64,000 bases of DNA, taken from assembly GCF_018141425.1 (NCBI RefSeq), contig NZ_CP058561.1:5084001-5148000 (forward strand), read 5' to 3'. Numbering within the stretch: position 1 is the stretch's first letter; each line of letters begins with the position of its first letter. The translations under genes were made by a program, and so were the position numbers. The stretch comes from Vallitalea guaymasensis (GTDB lineage Bacteria > Bacillota > Clostridia > Lachnospirales > Vallitaleaceae). The notes beneath the pieces are model-generated. The model was not told the DNA's origin, made no database searches, and saw only the letters and a program-made list of their open reading frames with translations. Shown here piece after piece: positions 1 to 8,958 of the stretch.

Positions 1-822
1 GGAACACCTACTATGGGTGGTGTAGTTATACTGGCAGGAATACTTTTGACATCATTGATTTATGTTGGAAGCAATCCTGATATTATACCTATACTATTCA
101 TAACTGTAAGTTTCGGTATTATAGGATTCCTAGATGATTTTATTAAAGTAGTTATGAAACGTTCTCTAGGATTGAAAGCTTATCAAAAAATTATAGCTCA
201 GTTAATAATAACTGGATTATACTGTTATTACATGTTCAATGTAGTTTCACTGGGTACAGAGATTTATCTTCCTTTTACAGGAGGATTGGCAATTGACCTT
301 GGATGGGCTTACATACCATTGATATTCATTATTATGATTGGTACAGTGAACAGTGTTAATCTAACAGATGGATTAGACGGTTTAGCTTCTGGTGTTACAG
401 TATTGGTTGCTACATTTTTTACAGTAGTTAGTATAGGAATAAAAAGTGAGATTACACCTATTACATGTGCTGCTGTAGGTAGTTTGCTAGGGTTCTTATT
501 ATTCAATACTTACCCTGCTAAAGTATTCATGGGAGATACAGGTTCTCTTGCTTTAGGTGGTTTTGTTGCTGCTACAGCCATATACTTGAAAATGCCTATA
601 TTTTTATTGATAGTTGGATTAATCTATGTTGTTGAAGCTTTATCAGTTATGATTCAAGTATTTTATTTTAAACTTACTAAAAAGAGATTCTTTAAAATGG
701 CGCCTATACATCATCATTTTGAATTATCTGGATGGAATGAGACAAAAGTTGTTGTGGTTTTCTGTATAATTACAGCAATTCTAAGTCTAATAGGACTATT
801 AGCTTTTAATGGATTTTTTTAG
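1..822 (+). CDS. mraY: MraY, phospho-MurNAc-pentapeptide transferase (5' partial)
   Basis: Integral membrane enzyme that transfers phospho-MurNAc-pentapeptide from UDP to undecaprenyl phosphate, forming lipid I. The frame is open from base 1, so the gene starts upstream of the window; the first visible residues are GTPTMGGV, a family motif. Further marks are the acidic catalytic motif NLTDGLDGLASG (bases about 358-393) and the histidine cluster APIHHHFELSGW near the C-terminus, with several hydrophobic membrane segments between. About 274 residues are visible of a usual 320 or so, so roughly 50 N-terminal residues are missing. murD follows 20 bases later. Identification is very secure. Confidence 0.97.
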   Translation, partial: GTPTMGGVVILAGILLTSLIYVGSNPDIIPILFITVSFGIIGFLDDFIKVVMKRSLGLKAYQKIIAQLIITGLYCYYMFNVVSLGTEIYLPFTGGLAIDLGWAYIPLIFIIMIGTVNSVNLTDGLDGLASGVTVLVATFFTVVSIGIKSEITPITCAAVGSLLGFLLFNTYPAKVFMGDTGSLALGGFVAATAIYLKMPIFLLIVGLIYVVEALSVMIQVFYFKLTKKRFFKMAPIHHHFELSGWNETKVVVVFCIITAILSLIGLLAFNGFF

Positions 823-842
823 GATGAAGGAGTGCTGCTAGA

Positions 843-2195
843 ATGGAATTAAAGGATAAGAACATACTCGTTATTGGAATGGCATTAAGTGGTATAAGTG
901 CAGCTAAATTATGCTTAGAAAAAAAAGCTGATGTCACAGTATATGATGGAAAAAGCAAGGAGCAATTGGTAGACAGTATAAAATTATTTGATGGAAAAGA
1001 ACCAAGATTTGTTTTTGGAGATTTTGATTACAGTATTCTGGATAATATCTGGCTGGTGATAGTAAGTCCTGGTGTACCTCTTGATCTTCCTTTCATGAAG
1101 AAGATTTTTGAGTTAGGTATTCCTGTATGGAGTGAAATAGAATTATCCTATAGATTTTGTGATGCTCCTATTGTAGCTATTACTGGAACTAATGGAAAAA
1201 CGACTACAACAACACTTGTTGGTGAAATAATGGAAACTTATTATAATAATACTTTTGTTGTTGGTAATATTGGTATTCCTTTTTCCCAGATAATTGATAA
1301 AACGGACAAAGATTCGAAAATAGTAGCTGAAATAAGCAGTTTTCAGCTTGAGACAATACATGAGTTTGCTCCAAGAGTGAGCGCTATACTAAACATAACT
1401 CCAGATCATCTTAATAGGCATAAAACATATGATAATTACATTGATGCAAAATTTAGAATAACTGAAAATCAATCAAAAGACGATTACTGTATCATTAATT
1501 ATGATAATGAAATATGCAGAGGGTTGGCTGATAGGATTCCATGTAATATCTTCTATTTTAGCAAATCTAAGATAGATGCTAAAGGGATCTATTTAAAAGA
1601 TGGTTATGTTTGTACTAATGTTCATGGAGCAGAAGAAAGAGTCATAGATATAAATAAGTTAGGTGAACACAATGTTGAAAACATTATGGCGGCAGTAGCG
1701 ATTACAATATGTATGCAGGTTCCTATTGATGTGATTAGTAAAGTAATAGAGAATTTTAGAGGAGTTGCCCATAGAGTTGAATATGTAACCACTGTTGAAG
1801 GTGCTAAGTATTTTAATGATTCCAAGGCAACTAATGAAGACGCAGCCATTAATGGAATAAAATCAATGAAAAGTAATACAATATTAATTGGTGGCGGTAT
1901 GGATAAAGGTGGAAGTTACGATAGCTGGATACAAGCATTCGATAATAAAGTAAAAGGTTTGATTCTATTTGGTGAGACAGCATACAAGATTGAGGATGCT
2001 GCTAGAGCGAATGGATTTGAATCAATATATCAAGTAGATAACCTGAAAGAGGCAGTAGATAAGGCATATACTTTAGCTGAAAGTGGAGACAATGTTTTGT
2101 TATCACCTGCATGTGCAAGCTGGGATATGTTCAAAAACTTTGAAGAAAGAGGTAATTTATTCAAGCAATATGTAAGTGAATTAGATAAGCAATAG
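843..2195 (+). CDS. murD: MurD, UDP-MurNAc-L-alanine:D-glutamate ligase
   Basis: Cytoplasmic ATP-dependent Mur ligase adding D-glutamate to UDP-MurNAc-L-Ala. The 450-residue protein has the usual length. Its N-terminal Rossmann-like domain begins KNILVIGMALSG. The central ATPase carries the P-loop GTNGKTTT at about residue 115, and the C-terminal domain has DSKATN and LLSPACASWDMF, all MurD hallmarks. An AAGGAG site lies 11 bases before the ATG. It is closely spaced after mraY (20 bases) and before ftsW (9 bases), so the genes are presumably co-transcribed as in other dcw clusters. Confidence 0.97.
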   Translation: MELKDKNILVIGMALSGISAAKLCLEKKADVTVYDGKSKEQLVDSIKLFDGKEPRFVFGDFDYSILDNIWLVIVSPGVPLDLPFMKKIFELGIPVWSEIELSYRFCDAPIVAITGTNGKTTTTTLVGEIMETYYNNTFVVGNIGIPFSQIIDKTDKDSKIVAEISSFQLETIHEFAPRVSAILNITPDHLNRHKTYDNYIDAKFRITENQSKDDYCIINYDNEICRGLADRIPCNIFYFSKSKIDAKGIYLKDGYVCTNVHGAEERVIDINKLGEHNVENIMAAVAITICMQVPIDVISKVIENFRGVAHRVEYVTTVEGAKYFNDSKATNEDAAINGIKSMKSNTILIGGGMDKGGSYDSWIQAFDNKVKGLILFGETAYKIEDAARANGFESIYQVDNLKEAVDKAYTLAESGDNVLLSPACASWDMFKNFEERGNLFKQYVSELDKQ

Positions 2196-2204
2196 GGAGG
2201 GGTT

Positions 2205-3359
2205 ATGTTGCATGAAAAAACAATCAAGAGACATCGTAAGAAGCGGTCGCTTTTAAAGAAGAAAAAAAATCAGACAGATTTTACTCTTGTTGCAATAGTG
2301 GTTATTCTTATTGTTTTTGGTATCATTATGATATATAGCTCTAGTTATTATTATAGTATTGACATGTACAATGATAGTACTCATTACCTTAAGAAGCAGA
2401 TTGTATGGGGTGTTCTAGGAATTGTCGTAATGATGATTGTATCAAGAATAGACTTTCATATATTTAATAGGTTTGCTTTGTTAATTTACATAATGTCTCT
2501 AGGTTTTTTGGTTCTGGTATTACTTGTTGGTAAAGAAATAAAAGGGGCTAAGAGATGGTTGATTATTGGACCTGTCAATTTCCAGCCTTCTGAGTTTGCC
2601 AAGTTGATGATTATTATTGTTATTGCTTATATTGCATCGAAAATGGTTAGTCACTTAGATAAATATAGATTGATGATGTTCATATTATTTATTATAGGAA
2701 TTCCAACAGCGTTGGTTGGTGCAACCAACATGAGTACTGCTATTGTAGTTTTTGCAATAGGTGTGGCTATTTTATTTGTGGCAGTACCCAAAGTCTACAA
2801 ACTGATGTTGATTACTGCTCTGCCCGGTGCTGTAGGTGCTGTACTTGGAATATTACTGGCTGGTTATAGAGCAGATAGAGTTAAGATATGGCTTGAAGGA
2901 CCGTGGACAGATCCCCTTGGAAAAGGATATCAGACTATTCAATCCTTATATGCTATTGGTACAGGTGGTTTATTTGGTACCGGGTTAGGTCAAAGTATGC
3001 AAAAAAGAGGTTTCATCCCTGAGGCACATAACGATATCATATTTTCAATAGTATGTGAAGAATTAGGTTTATTCGGAGCTTTGGCGCTTATCATTTTGTT
3101 TATCTTACTTATATGGAGATGTATGGTAATAGCTAGTAATTGTTCTGATCTTAATAGTTTGCTTATTGTTGTTGGTGTTATGGCACAGATTGGATTACAA
3201 GTAATAATTAATATCGCAGTAGTTACTAATTCAATACCTGCAACAGGTATGCCGCTGCCATTCATTAGTTATGGAGGTTCTTCATTACTATTTCTTATGG
3301 TTGAGATAGGAATGGTGCTTGGTATAGCTAGAAGATCAAAGATTAGTAAGGCGGGATAG
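2205..3359 (+). CDS. ftsW: FtsW/SpoVE-type SEDS peptidoglycan polymerase
   Basis: Polytopic SEDS-family membrane protein (384 residues) that polymerises lipid II at the septum with a partner class B PBP. Visible marks are a basic cytoplasmic N-terminus (residues 5-23), about ten hydrophobic segments, GPVNFQPSEFAKL, a GYQTIQSLYAIGTGGLFGTG loop and the C-terminal PLPFISYGGSS motif. The ATG is preceded by GGGAGGGG. In Bacillus this slot between murD and murG is held by spoVE. Sequence alone does not settle whether this copy serves vegetative division (FtsW) or the spore cortex (SpoVE). murG and murB, which follow in Bacillus, are absent here. Confidence 0.92.
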   Translation: MLHEKTIKRHRKKRSLLKKKKNQTDFTLVAIVVILIVFGIIMIYSSSYYYSIDMYNDSTHYLKKQIVWGVLGIVVMMIVSRIDFHIFNRFALLIYIMSLGFLVLVLLVGKEIKGAKRWLIIGPVNFQPSEFAKLMIIIVIAYIASKMVSHLDKYRLMMFILFIIGIPTALVGATNMSTAIVVFAIGVAILFVAVPKVYKLMLITALPGAVGAVLGILLAGYRADRVKIWLEGPWTDPLGKGYQTIQSLYAIGTGGLFGTGLGQSMQKRGFIPEAHNDIIFSIVCEELGLFGALALIILFILLIWRCMVIASNCSDLNSLLIVVGVMAQIGLQVIINIAVVTNSIPATGMPLPFISYGGSSLLFLMVEIGMVLGIARRSKISKAG

Positions 3360-3523
3360 AAAATACATAAAACAACCCGTACGTTACAATGATTAATCAT
3401 TTATTATTATAATAATTTTATGTTGCTGTAATTGATTAAGGGATAAGTTATATAGTAACATAAAAGGATTAAATGAATACTATGAATTATATAGAATTGC
3501 TATTTGTGCGGAGGTCGCAGTAC

Positions 3524-4780
3524 ATGGGTAAATATATTATAGAAGGCGGATACAGTCTAAGTGGCGAAATAAAAGTGCAAGGGTCAAAGAATGCAGTTCT
3601 CCCATTACTTGCAGCTACTGTTTTAAATGAAGGGAAGACATATTTTCATAACTGTCCAAAAATATTAGATGTCTATAATATGCTAAATATATTAACTTCC
3701 ATAGGGTGTACTATTGAATGGGATGGCGATGTATTGATAATCGACTCTTCCGATATAACAACTCATATAATACCAGAAAAATATGTTCAGATGATGAGAT
3801 CTTCCATTATCCTATTAGGTTCTGTTCTTGGAAGATTAAAAACTGTGAAGATATCTTTCCCAGGTGGTTGTTCTATTGGAACTCGTCCAATTGATTTGCA
3901 CTTGAAAGCTTTAAAGCAGATGAATGTAGATATAAAAGATAGGCATGGATTTATTGAATGTAGTACTAACGAAATAATTGGCAATAAGGTTAGTCTTGAT
4001 TATCCAAGTGTTGGAGCTACTGAAAATATAATGTTGACAGCAGTACTCTCAGAAGGAATTACAACTATTAATAATGCTGCTAAAGAACCTGAAATAGTAG
4101 AATTACAAGAATTTTTATGTGAAATGGGAGCTAAGATAGAAGGGGCAGGAACAGATACAATTACCATAAAAGGTGTTAATAAGTTAAAATCAGTTGAATA
4201 TAGGATAATGCCAGATAGAATAGTAGCAGGTACTTACATGTGTGCAGTTGCTGCTGCTGGAGGAGAAGTCCTACTGAAAGACGTATGTAAAGAACATCTA
4301 AACTCAACAATAACTAAAATTAATGAGATGGGATGTTTTACAAAAGAATTTGAAGATAGTATATTAATAAAAGCGCCTGAAAGACTAAAGTCGCTTGATC
4401 TCATAAGAACACAACCTTATCCGGGTTTTCCTACTGATATGCAAGCCCAGTTAATGAGTTGTCTTGTTACAGCTGACGGAACAAGTATCATAGCTGAAAC
4501 AATATTTGAATCAAGGTATAAACATGTTGCAGAATTAGTCAGAATGGGTGCAGATATTATTATAGATGGAAGAATAGCAGTATTAAAGGGAGTTAACAGA
4601 TTAAACGGAGCAGAAGTTTTTGCGGAAGATTTACGAGGTGGTGCAGCATTAGTACTAGCAGGCCTAGGAGCAGAAGGTAAAACTATTGTTAATAATGCTA
4701 GTCATATTTTAAGAGGATACGAGAATTTGGAAAAAGATTTAAGCTTGTTGGGAGCCAAGATAAAATACTCTTCAGATTAA
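3524..4780 (+). CDS. murA: MurA, UDP-GlcNAc 1-carboxyvinyltransferase
   Basis: Cytoplasmic enzyme of the first committed peptidoglycan step, moving enolpyruvate from PEP to UDP-GlcNAc. The 418-residue protein has the repeated EPT fold and the substrate motif GSKNAVLPLLAA near the N-terminus. The active-site loop PGGCSIGTRPIDLH carries the catalytic cysteine at residue 116, so it is the fosfomycin-sensitive type rather than a Cys-to-Asp variant. The ATG at 3524 follows GGAGGTCG by a normal distance. An upstream in-frame ATG at 3473 is possible but lacks a good ribosome site. The 164 bases after ftsW hold no gene; I saw no convincing promoter there. Confidence 0.95.
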   Translation: MGKYIIEGGYSLSGEIKVQGSKNAVLPLLAATVLNEGKTYFHNCPKILDVYNMLNILTSIGCTIEWDGDVLIIDSSDITTHIIPEKYVQMMRSSIILLGSVLGRLKTVKISFPGGCSIGTRPIDLHLKALKQMNVDIKDRHGFIECSTNEIIGNKVSLDYPSVGATENIMLTAVLSEGITTINNAAKEPEIVELQEFLCEMGAKIEGAGTDTITIKGVNKLKSVEYRIMPDRIVAGTYMCAVAAAGGEVLLKDVCKEHLNSTITKINEMGCFTKEFEDSILIKAPERLKSLDLIRTQPYPGFPTDMQAQLMSCLVTADGTSIIAETIFESRYKHVAELVRMGADIIIDGRIAVLKGVNRLNGAEVFAEDLRGGAALVLAGLGAEGKTIVNNASHILRGYENLEKDLSLLGAKIKYSSD

Positions 4781-4790
4781 AGGTGATAAT

Positions 4791-5546
4791 ATGTCTAATG
4801 TTATTTCGATGGAAAAAGTTAGAAAGCGTAAAAATAAAACAGGTAAATTTGTCTTATTAATAATTTGCTTAGTGTTTATCCTAGTTATTTTTGCCTTTCA
4901 ACTTATTAATGTAAATATCATTACTGTTATAGGAAATAAAATATATAGTGAAGAGAAAATAAAAAATATAGTAGGTATTCATGAAAAGACAAATCTATTT
5001 GTATATAAGTTAGCTTCTAAAGAATTGAATTTGGAAGAATATCCATATATCGAGAATATAGATATTAAGTACCGTTCTTTTAACAATGTAGATATTGTGG
5101 TAAATGAAAAAAGTGTAATATCCTATATTCCATATATGGGTAAATATCTATGTCTTAGTAAAGACGGTACTGTTATTGATTATACAAATGATTTGCAGGT
5201 TAATATACCTATTGTGCACGGGCTATCTTTTGACCATTTTGTAATTGGGGACAAGCTATTTACAGATGATACTGACATTTTCAAATCTATTTTAGAAATT
5301 TCACATAAAATGAAAAAATTTGATTTCAAAATAGATTATATAGATTTTAATTATAATGACCCAGAACAAATTATAATAAAAATCGACAAAATATCTATAT
5401 CAATCGGCAACATAAATGACATTAATAGGAAATTTGAACTATTAAAGGACTTAATAGGCAAATTGCCTGAAGGTGTGGATGGAACAATTAACTTAACTGA
5501 CGCAGATAAAAGAAATATAATATTTACTCCCTATAATAGTAAATAA
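4791..5546 (+). CDS. ftsQ: FtsQ/DivIB cell-division protein
   Basis: Bitopic division protein, 251 residues, expected at the septum with FtsL/DivIC. It has a basic cytoplasmic start (residues 7-17, rich in Arg/Lys), one membrane span at about residues 19-43, then a POTRA-like domain beginning at the INVNIITVIGNKIYSEEKI stretch and a beta-rich extracellular C-terminus. FtsQ/DivIB proteins diverge quickly, so the call rests on architecture plus position between murA and ftsZ. It starts 10 bases after murA. The gene symbol divIB would serve equally well. Confidence 0.85.
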   Translation: MSNVISMEKVRKRKNKTGKFVLLIICLVFILVIFAFQLINVNIITVIGNKIYSEEKIKNIVGIHEKTNLFVYKLASKELNLEEYPYIENIDIKYRSFNNVDIVVNEKSVISYIPYMGKYLCLSKDGTVIDYTNDLQVNIPIVHGLSFDHFVIGDKLFTDDTDIFKSILEISHKMKKFDFKIDYIDFNYNDPEQIIIKIDKISISIGNINDINRKFELLKDLIGKLPEGVDGTINLTDADKRNIIFTPYNSK

Positions 5547-5633
5547 TGACTAGGTTTGTATAAGCAAAAACTTAAATAAATTTTATTTTTACTTAAAGAT
5601 GAAAAAAAAATAATGAAAATTTCAATTTTTATA

Positions 5634-5662
5634 TTGATTAATTTTCCAAAAAAATATATTAT
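5634..5662 (+). promoter_or_regulatory. Candidate sigma-A promoter for ftsZ
   Basis: TTGATT (5634-5639) and TATTAT (5657-5662) are separated by 17 bases in the 190-base gap between ftsQ and ftsZ. The match to TTGACA/TATAAT is 4 of 6 and 5 of 6. It would give ftsZ a leader of about 70 bases and expression independent of the upstream mur genes. Confidence 0.45.
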
Positions 5663-5737
5663 TATGTGTAAGAGATTATGTCAATAAAATCGCTTAAATG
5701 CATATAGATTAAGAAAGATTTGTTAGGAGGAACTACT

Positions 5738-6856
5738 TTGCTTGAAATTAAGATGAATGAAAAGGCAAGTGTGGCAAAGATTGTTGTCATTGGAGTAGGC
5801 GGAGGTGGAAATAACGCTGTTAATAGAATGATAGAAGATAGATTGAACGGTGTTGAGTTTATAGCTGTCAATACAGATGTACAAGCTCTACAATGTTCAA
5901 AAGCTTCTGTTAAAATTCAAATAGGTGAAAAACTCACTAGAGGCCTAGGAGCTGGAGCTAATCCAGAAGTTGGTTTAAAAGCTGCTGAAGAGAGCAAAGA
6001 AGAACTATCTGAAGCTATTAAAGGCGCAGATATGGTTTTTGTAACTGCCGGTATGGGCGGTGGTACTGGTACTGGTGCAGCCCCTGTAATTACTAACATT
6101 TCTAAAGAGATGGGGATTCTTACAGTTGGTGTTGTAACAAAACCTTTTGATTTTGAAGGCAGAGTTAGAATGAAGAATGCAGATGCAGGTATAACTGCAT
6201 TAAAGAAATCAGTGGATACATTAATTGTCATACCTAATCAAAAATTATTATCTATCATTGATAGAAGAACAACTGTAAAAGATGCTTTCAAGAAAGCTGA
6301 CGAAATATTACAACAAGGTGTACAAGGTATTTCTGATTTGATTTATACACCAGGTATAATTAACCTTGACTTTGCTGATGTAGAAACTGTAATGTCCAAT
6401 AAAGGTATTGCACATATCGGTATTGGAAAAGCTAAAGGTGATAATAAATCTGAGGAAGCTGCACAAATGGCTATTTCAAGTCCATTGCTTGAAACAACTA
6501 TTGATGGAGCGAAACACATACTTATTAACATTAGTGGTGATTCAAATATGTCCATGTTCGAAGCTAATGATGCAATTCAATTAATACAGGAAGCTACAGG
6601 AAATGATTCAAATATAATCTATGGTCAGATTATCGATGATTCTCTCGAGGATGAGTTGGTAGTAACTGTAATTGCAACTGGCTTTGAAGCACCTATTTCA
6701 GAGAGTAGAACTGATACAAGTAGTAAGATAAGTTCTAAAACAAGTGAAATGGTTAGTGCTACTACTGAGCCAGAGCAAAAAGTTCAGACAGATATACATA
6801 TTGACGAAAAACCTATAGATATTCCACCATTTTTACAAAGAAAAAGAAATAGATAA
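5738..6856 (+). CDS. ftsZ: FtsZ, tubulin-like division GTPase
   Basis: Cytoplasmic GTPase that polymerises into the Z-ring. The nucleotide-binding [13 protein letters not shown] motif lies near the N-terminus and the tubulin signature GGGTGTG spans residues 107-113. The T7-loop region and a variable linker follow. The tail [12 protein letters not shown] is the conserved C-terminal peptide that binds partners such as FtsA, SepF or ZapA. The start is a TTG, chosen because TAGGAGGA ends 6 bases before it. ftsA, which normally precedes ftsZ, is missing, so the membrane anchor is encoded elsewhere or is another protein such as SepF (inference). Confidence 0.97.
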   Translation: MLEIKMNEKASVAKIVVIGVGGGGNNAVNRMIEDRLNGVEFIAVNTDVQALQCSKASVKIQIGEKLTRGLGAGANPEVGLKAAEESKEELSEAIKGADMVFVTAGMGGGTGTGAAPVITNISKEMGILTVGVVTKPFDFEGRVRMKNADAGITALKKSVDTLIVIPNQKLLSIIDRRTTVKDAFKKADEILQQGVQGISDLIYTPGIINLDFADVETVMSNKGIAHIGIGKAKGDNKSEEAAQMAISSPLLETTIDGAKHILINISGDSNMSMFEANDAIQLIQEATGNDSNIIYGQIIDDSLEDELVVTVIATGFEAPISESRTDTSSKISSKTSEMVSATTEPEQKVQTDIHIDEKPIDIPPFLQRKRNR

Positions 6857-6868
6857 TATTTTTAAGTG

Positions 6869-6906
6869 AGAGGTTATTCCTTCGGGAGTAGCCTCTTTAT
6901 TTTTTG
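6869..6906 (+). terminator. Intrinsic terminator after ftsZ
   Basis: A 12-bp stem (AGAGGTTATTCC with GGAGTAGCCTCT, two G-U pairs) is closed by a TTCG tetraloop and followed by a T-rich run. It starts 12 bases after the ftsZ stop, so it should end the division operon and insulate the sporulation genes. Confidence 0.92.
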
Positions 6907-6962
6907 TATAAATATTTATTGTTGAAAAATATAAGAAAAAAAACAGAAATCATTTATTGTTT

Positions 6963-6995
6963 TTGACAAATTATTCCAATTAGCCATGCTATAAT
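6963..6995 (+). promoter_or_regulatory. spoIIG-type promoter with long spacer and Spo0A-box-like sequence
   Basis: A perfect TTGACA (6963-6968) and a perfect TATAAT (6990-6995, preceded by TGC as an extended -10) are separated by 21 bases instead of 17. The B. subtilis spoIIG promoter has the same abnormal geometry (22 bases) and needs phosphorylated Spo0A bound over its -35. The -35 here sits inside TTTGACAAA, whose complement TTTGTCAAA differs from a Spo0A box (TTTGTCGAA) at one position. It lies about 100 bases before spoIIGA. Spo0A control is inference from the architecture. Confidence 0.75.
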
Positions 6996-7096
6996 TAGCA
7001 TAGCTTAAATAATATGTGAATAAAATATACTATAGTATTCATATAACAAAACCAAGAAAGCCTTGATTTATTACAAATTTGTAAAGGAGGGGGGGC

Positions 7097-8014
7097 GTGT
7101 ATTTAGAAGTTTATATTGACATAGTCTTCATTATTAATTTGATAATGGACTATATTATACTTTGGATAGTTAAAATTCTAACTAAGAAAAATACCAAGAA
7201 GATTAGGTTATTTATTGGTGCTATGGTTGGAGCATTAATGATGTGTATCATAGTCATACTTCCTTATGATAGTTATTTTTTCAATGTTATCGTAGGATAT
7301 TTGTTAACTAGTATATTATTGATATACATATCATTCAGACCTAAAAGATTAAGCGAATTTGTTAAATTAACAATTATTATGTATTTAAGCGCAATCATGC
7401 TTGGCGGTTTGATGTTTGCATTATATTACTATTCATTTATTGGAGTTGCTGTAAGCAAAGTAATAAATGGTACATACAATATGAATTTGAGAGTAGGACT
7501 ATTTGTAATTTTTGGAATAATTGCAATTATCATATTTAGAATCGTTAGAAAAGTAATGTCTAGTACAATTAGGGCGAATAAAAATTTATTTGGACTTGAA
7601 ATCTATATTGATGATTCTAAGATTAAGGTTAATGGCTTATTGGATACAGGTAATAATCTATACGATCCAATAACAAAAAATCCTGTTCTTATTGCAGAAA
7701 GTGAACTATTAAAAGATTTACTAAAAAAAGATTGTTATGATAAGTTGCTGAATATGTCAGGTGATTTATATAACATATCTAATTTTACTGATTTTGGTGA
7801 AAACAGTAATTTGAAATTAAGGCTTATTCCATTTTCCTCACTTGGGAATGAAAATGGAATGTTACTAGGAATTGTTGCGGATAATATATGTATTAACCTT
7901 GGTGATGAAACAAAAGATTATAGAGATGTGGTAATTGCTGTTTATGATAAAAAGCTTTCAAATGACAACAGTTACCAAGTCCTTATACATCCCGAATTAA
8001 TTAGTGTACATTAG
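7097..8014 (+). CDS. spoIIGA: SpoIIGA, membrane aspartic protease that processes pro-sigma-E
   Basis: Mother-cell sporulation protease, 305 residues. The N-terminal half (to about residue 150) holds five hydrophobic membrane segments. The C-terminal half is an aspartyl protease domain with the catalytic LLDTGNN motif, aspartate at residue 183. It is expected to be activated by SpoIIR from the forespore and to cut pro-sigma-E encoded next door. The GTG start is preceded by AAAGGAGG. The gap to sigE is about 120 bases, and both genes should be read from the promoter upstream of spoIIGA. Confidence 0.95.
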   Translation: MYLEVYIDIVFIINLIMDYIILWIVKILTKKNTKKIRLFIGAMVGALMMCIIVILPYDSYFFNVIVGYLLTSILLIYISFRPKRLSEFVKLTIIMYLSAIMLGGLMFALYYYSFIGVAVSKVINGTYNMNLRVGLFVIFGIIAIIIFRIVRKVMSSTIRANKNLFGLEIYIDDSKIKVNGLLDTGNNLYDPITKNPVLIAESELLKDLLKKDCYDKLLNMSGDLYNISNFTDFGENSNLKLRLIPFSSLGNENGMLLGIVADNICINLGDETKDYRDVVIAVYDKKLSNDNSYQVLIHPELISVH

Positions 8015-8135
8015 AGTATTATTGATTTTACAAGAAAATGTGGTAGAACACAAAAAAATAACATAAAAGCTAAGGAAAATATCTTTTGTTTTAATTCTAA
8101 TATAAGGCAAGAGATATATAATAGGGGGAATAGAA

Positions 8136-8876
8136 TTGGTATGTAAAAGTAAAAACATATTAGATATTTTTAGCATAAAACTTATTGAGAGATTTAGAAA
8201 ATTATTTTTGTGGGATAATGGAGAGATTCACTACATTGGCGGTAGTGAGATATTGCCTGCTCCACTTGGGAATGAAGAAGAATCAAGGATTATTGCTATG
8301 CTTGGTAGTGAAAACGATTTTAAAGTGAAATCCATACTTATTGAGCATAATTTAAGACTTGTAGTATATATAGCTAAGAAATTTGAAAATACTGGTATTG
8401 GAGTAGAAGATTTGATTTCTATTGGTACTATAGGATTGATAAAATCCATAAATACCTTCAAACCTGATAAAAAAATCAAATTAGCCACCTATGCTTCTAG
8501 ATGTATAGAAAATGAAATCCTTATGTATCTAAGAAGAAATAATAAAACAAAGTTAGAGATATCTATTGATGAACCCCTTAATGTAGATTGGGACGGAAAC
8601 GAACTATTATTATCGGATATACTAGGTACTGAGGAAGATGTTATCTATAGAAATATAGAGGAAGAAGTAGATAAGGAATTATTAAAAAAGGCTCTTAGCA
8701 AATTGTCAAATAGAGAAAGAGTTATTGTTGAACTTAGATTCGGACTGAAAGCAGATGGCGAAGAAAAAACTCAAAAAGAAGTTGCTGATATGTTAGGCAT
8801 ATCACAATCATATATATCAAGGCTTGAGAAGAAAATCATAAAAAGATTACAAAAGGAAATTATTAGAATGCAATAA
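8136..8876 (+). CDS. sigE: Pro-sigma-E, early mother-cell sigma factor
   Basis: Sporulation sigma factor of the sigma-70 family, 246 residues. An amphipathic, basic pro-sequence (about 30 residues) leads into [12 protein letters not shown], near the site where SpoIIGA cuts its family members. Core-binding region 2 contains [15 protein letters not shown] and the DNA-binding part contains [18 protein letters not shown]. Region 4 ends with a helix-turn-helix including [12 protein letters not shown]. The start is TTG, with AGGGGGA upstream. The order spoIIGA-sigE-sigG matches Bacillus. Confidence 0.97.
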   Translation: MVCKSKNILDIFSIKLIERFRKLFLWDNGEIHYIGGSEILPAPLGNEEESRIIAMLGSENDFKVKSILIEHNLRLVVYIAKKFENTGIGVEDLISIGTIGLIKSINTFKPDKKIKLATYASRCIENEILMYLRRNNKTKLEISIDEPLNVDWDGNELLLSDILGTEEDVIYRNIEEEVDKELLKKALSKLSNRERVIVELRFGLKADGEEKTQKEVADMLGISQSYISRLEKKIIKRLQKEIIRMQ

Positions 8877-8882
8877 AAAAAG

Positions 8883-8914
8883 GTATAAATATATTACCAC
8901 TGGCAATCATTTTA
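8883..8914 (+). promoter_or_regulatory. Possible sigma-F/sigma-G promoter for sigG (weak)
   Basis: GTATA (8883-8887) and CATTTTA (8908-8914) resemble forespore sigma -35 and -10 elements and lie just before sigG, where Bacillus has a forespore promoter. The 20-base spacer is about 2 bases longer than expected for sigma-G, so this is tentative. Confidence 0.25.
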
Positions 8915-8958
8915 GTATAAGAAAAAATATATGACAAAATGATTACTGGAGGTAGAGT

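Noticed and set aside
3741-3756. CCGATAT inside murA, resembling a sigma-D -10 element
   Set aside because: It lies in the middle of a conserved coding region and has no proper TAAA -35 at the right distance.
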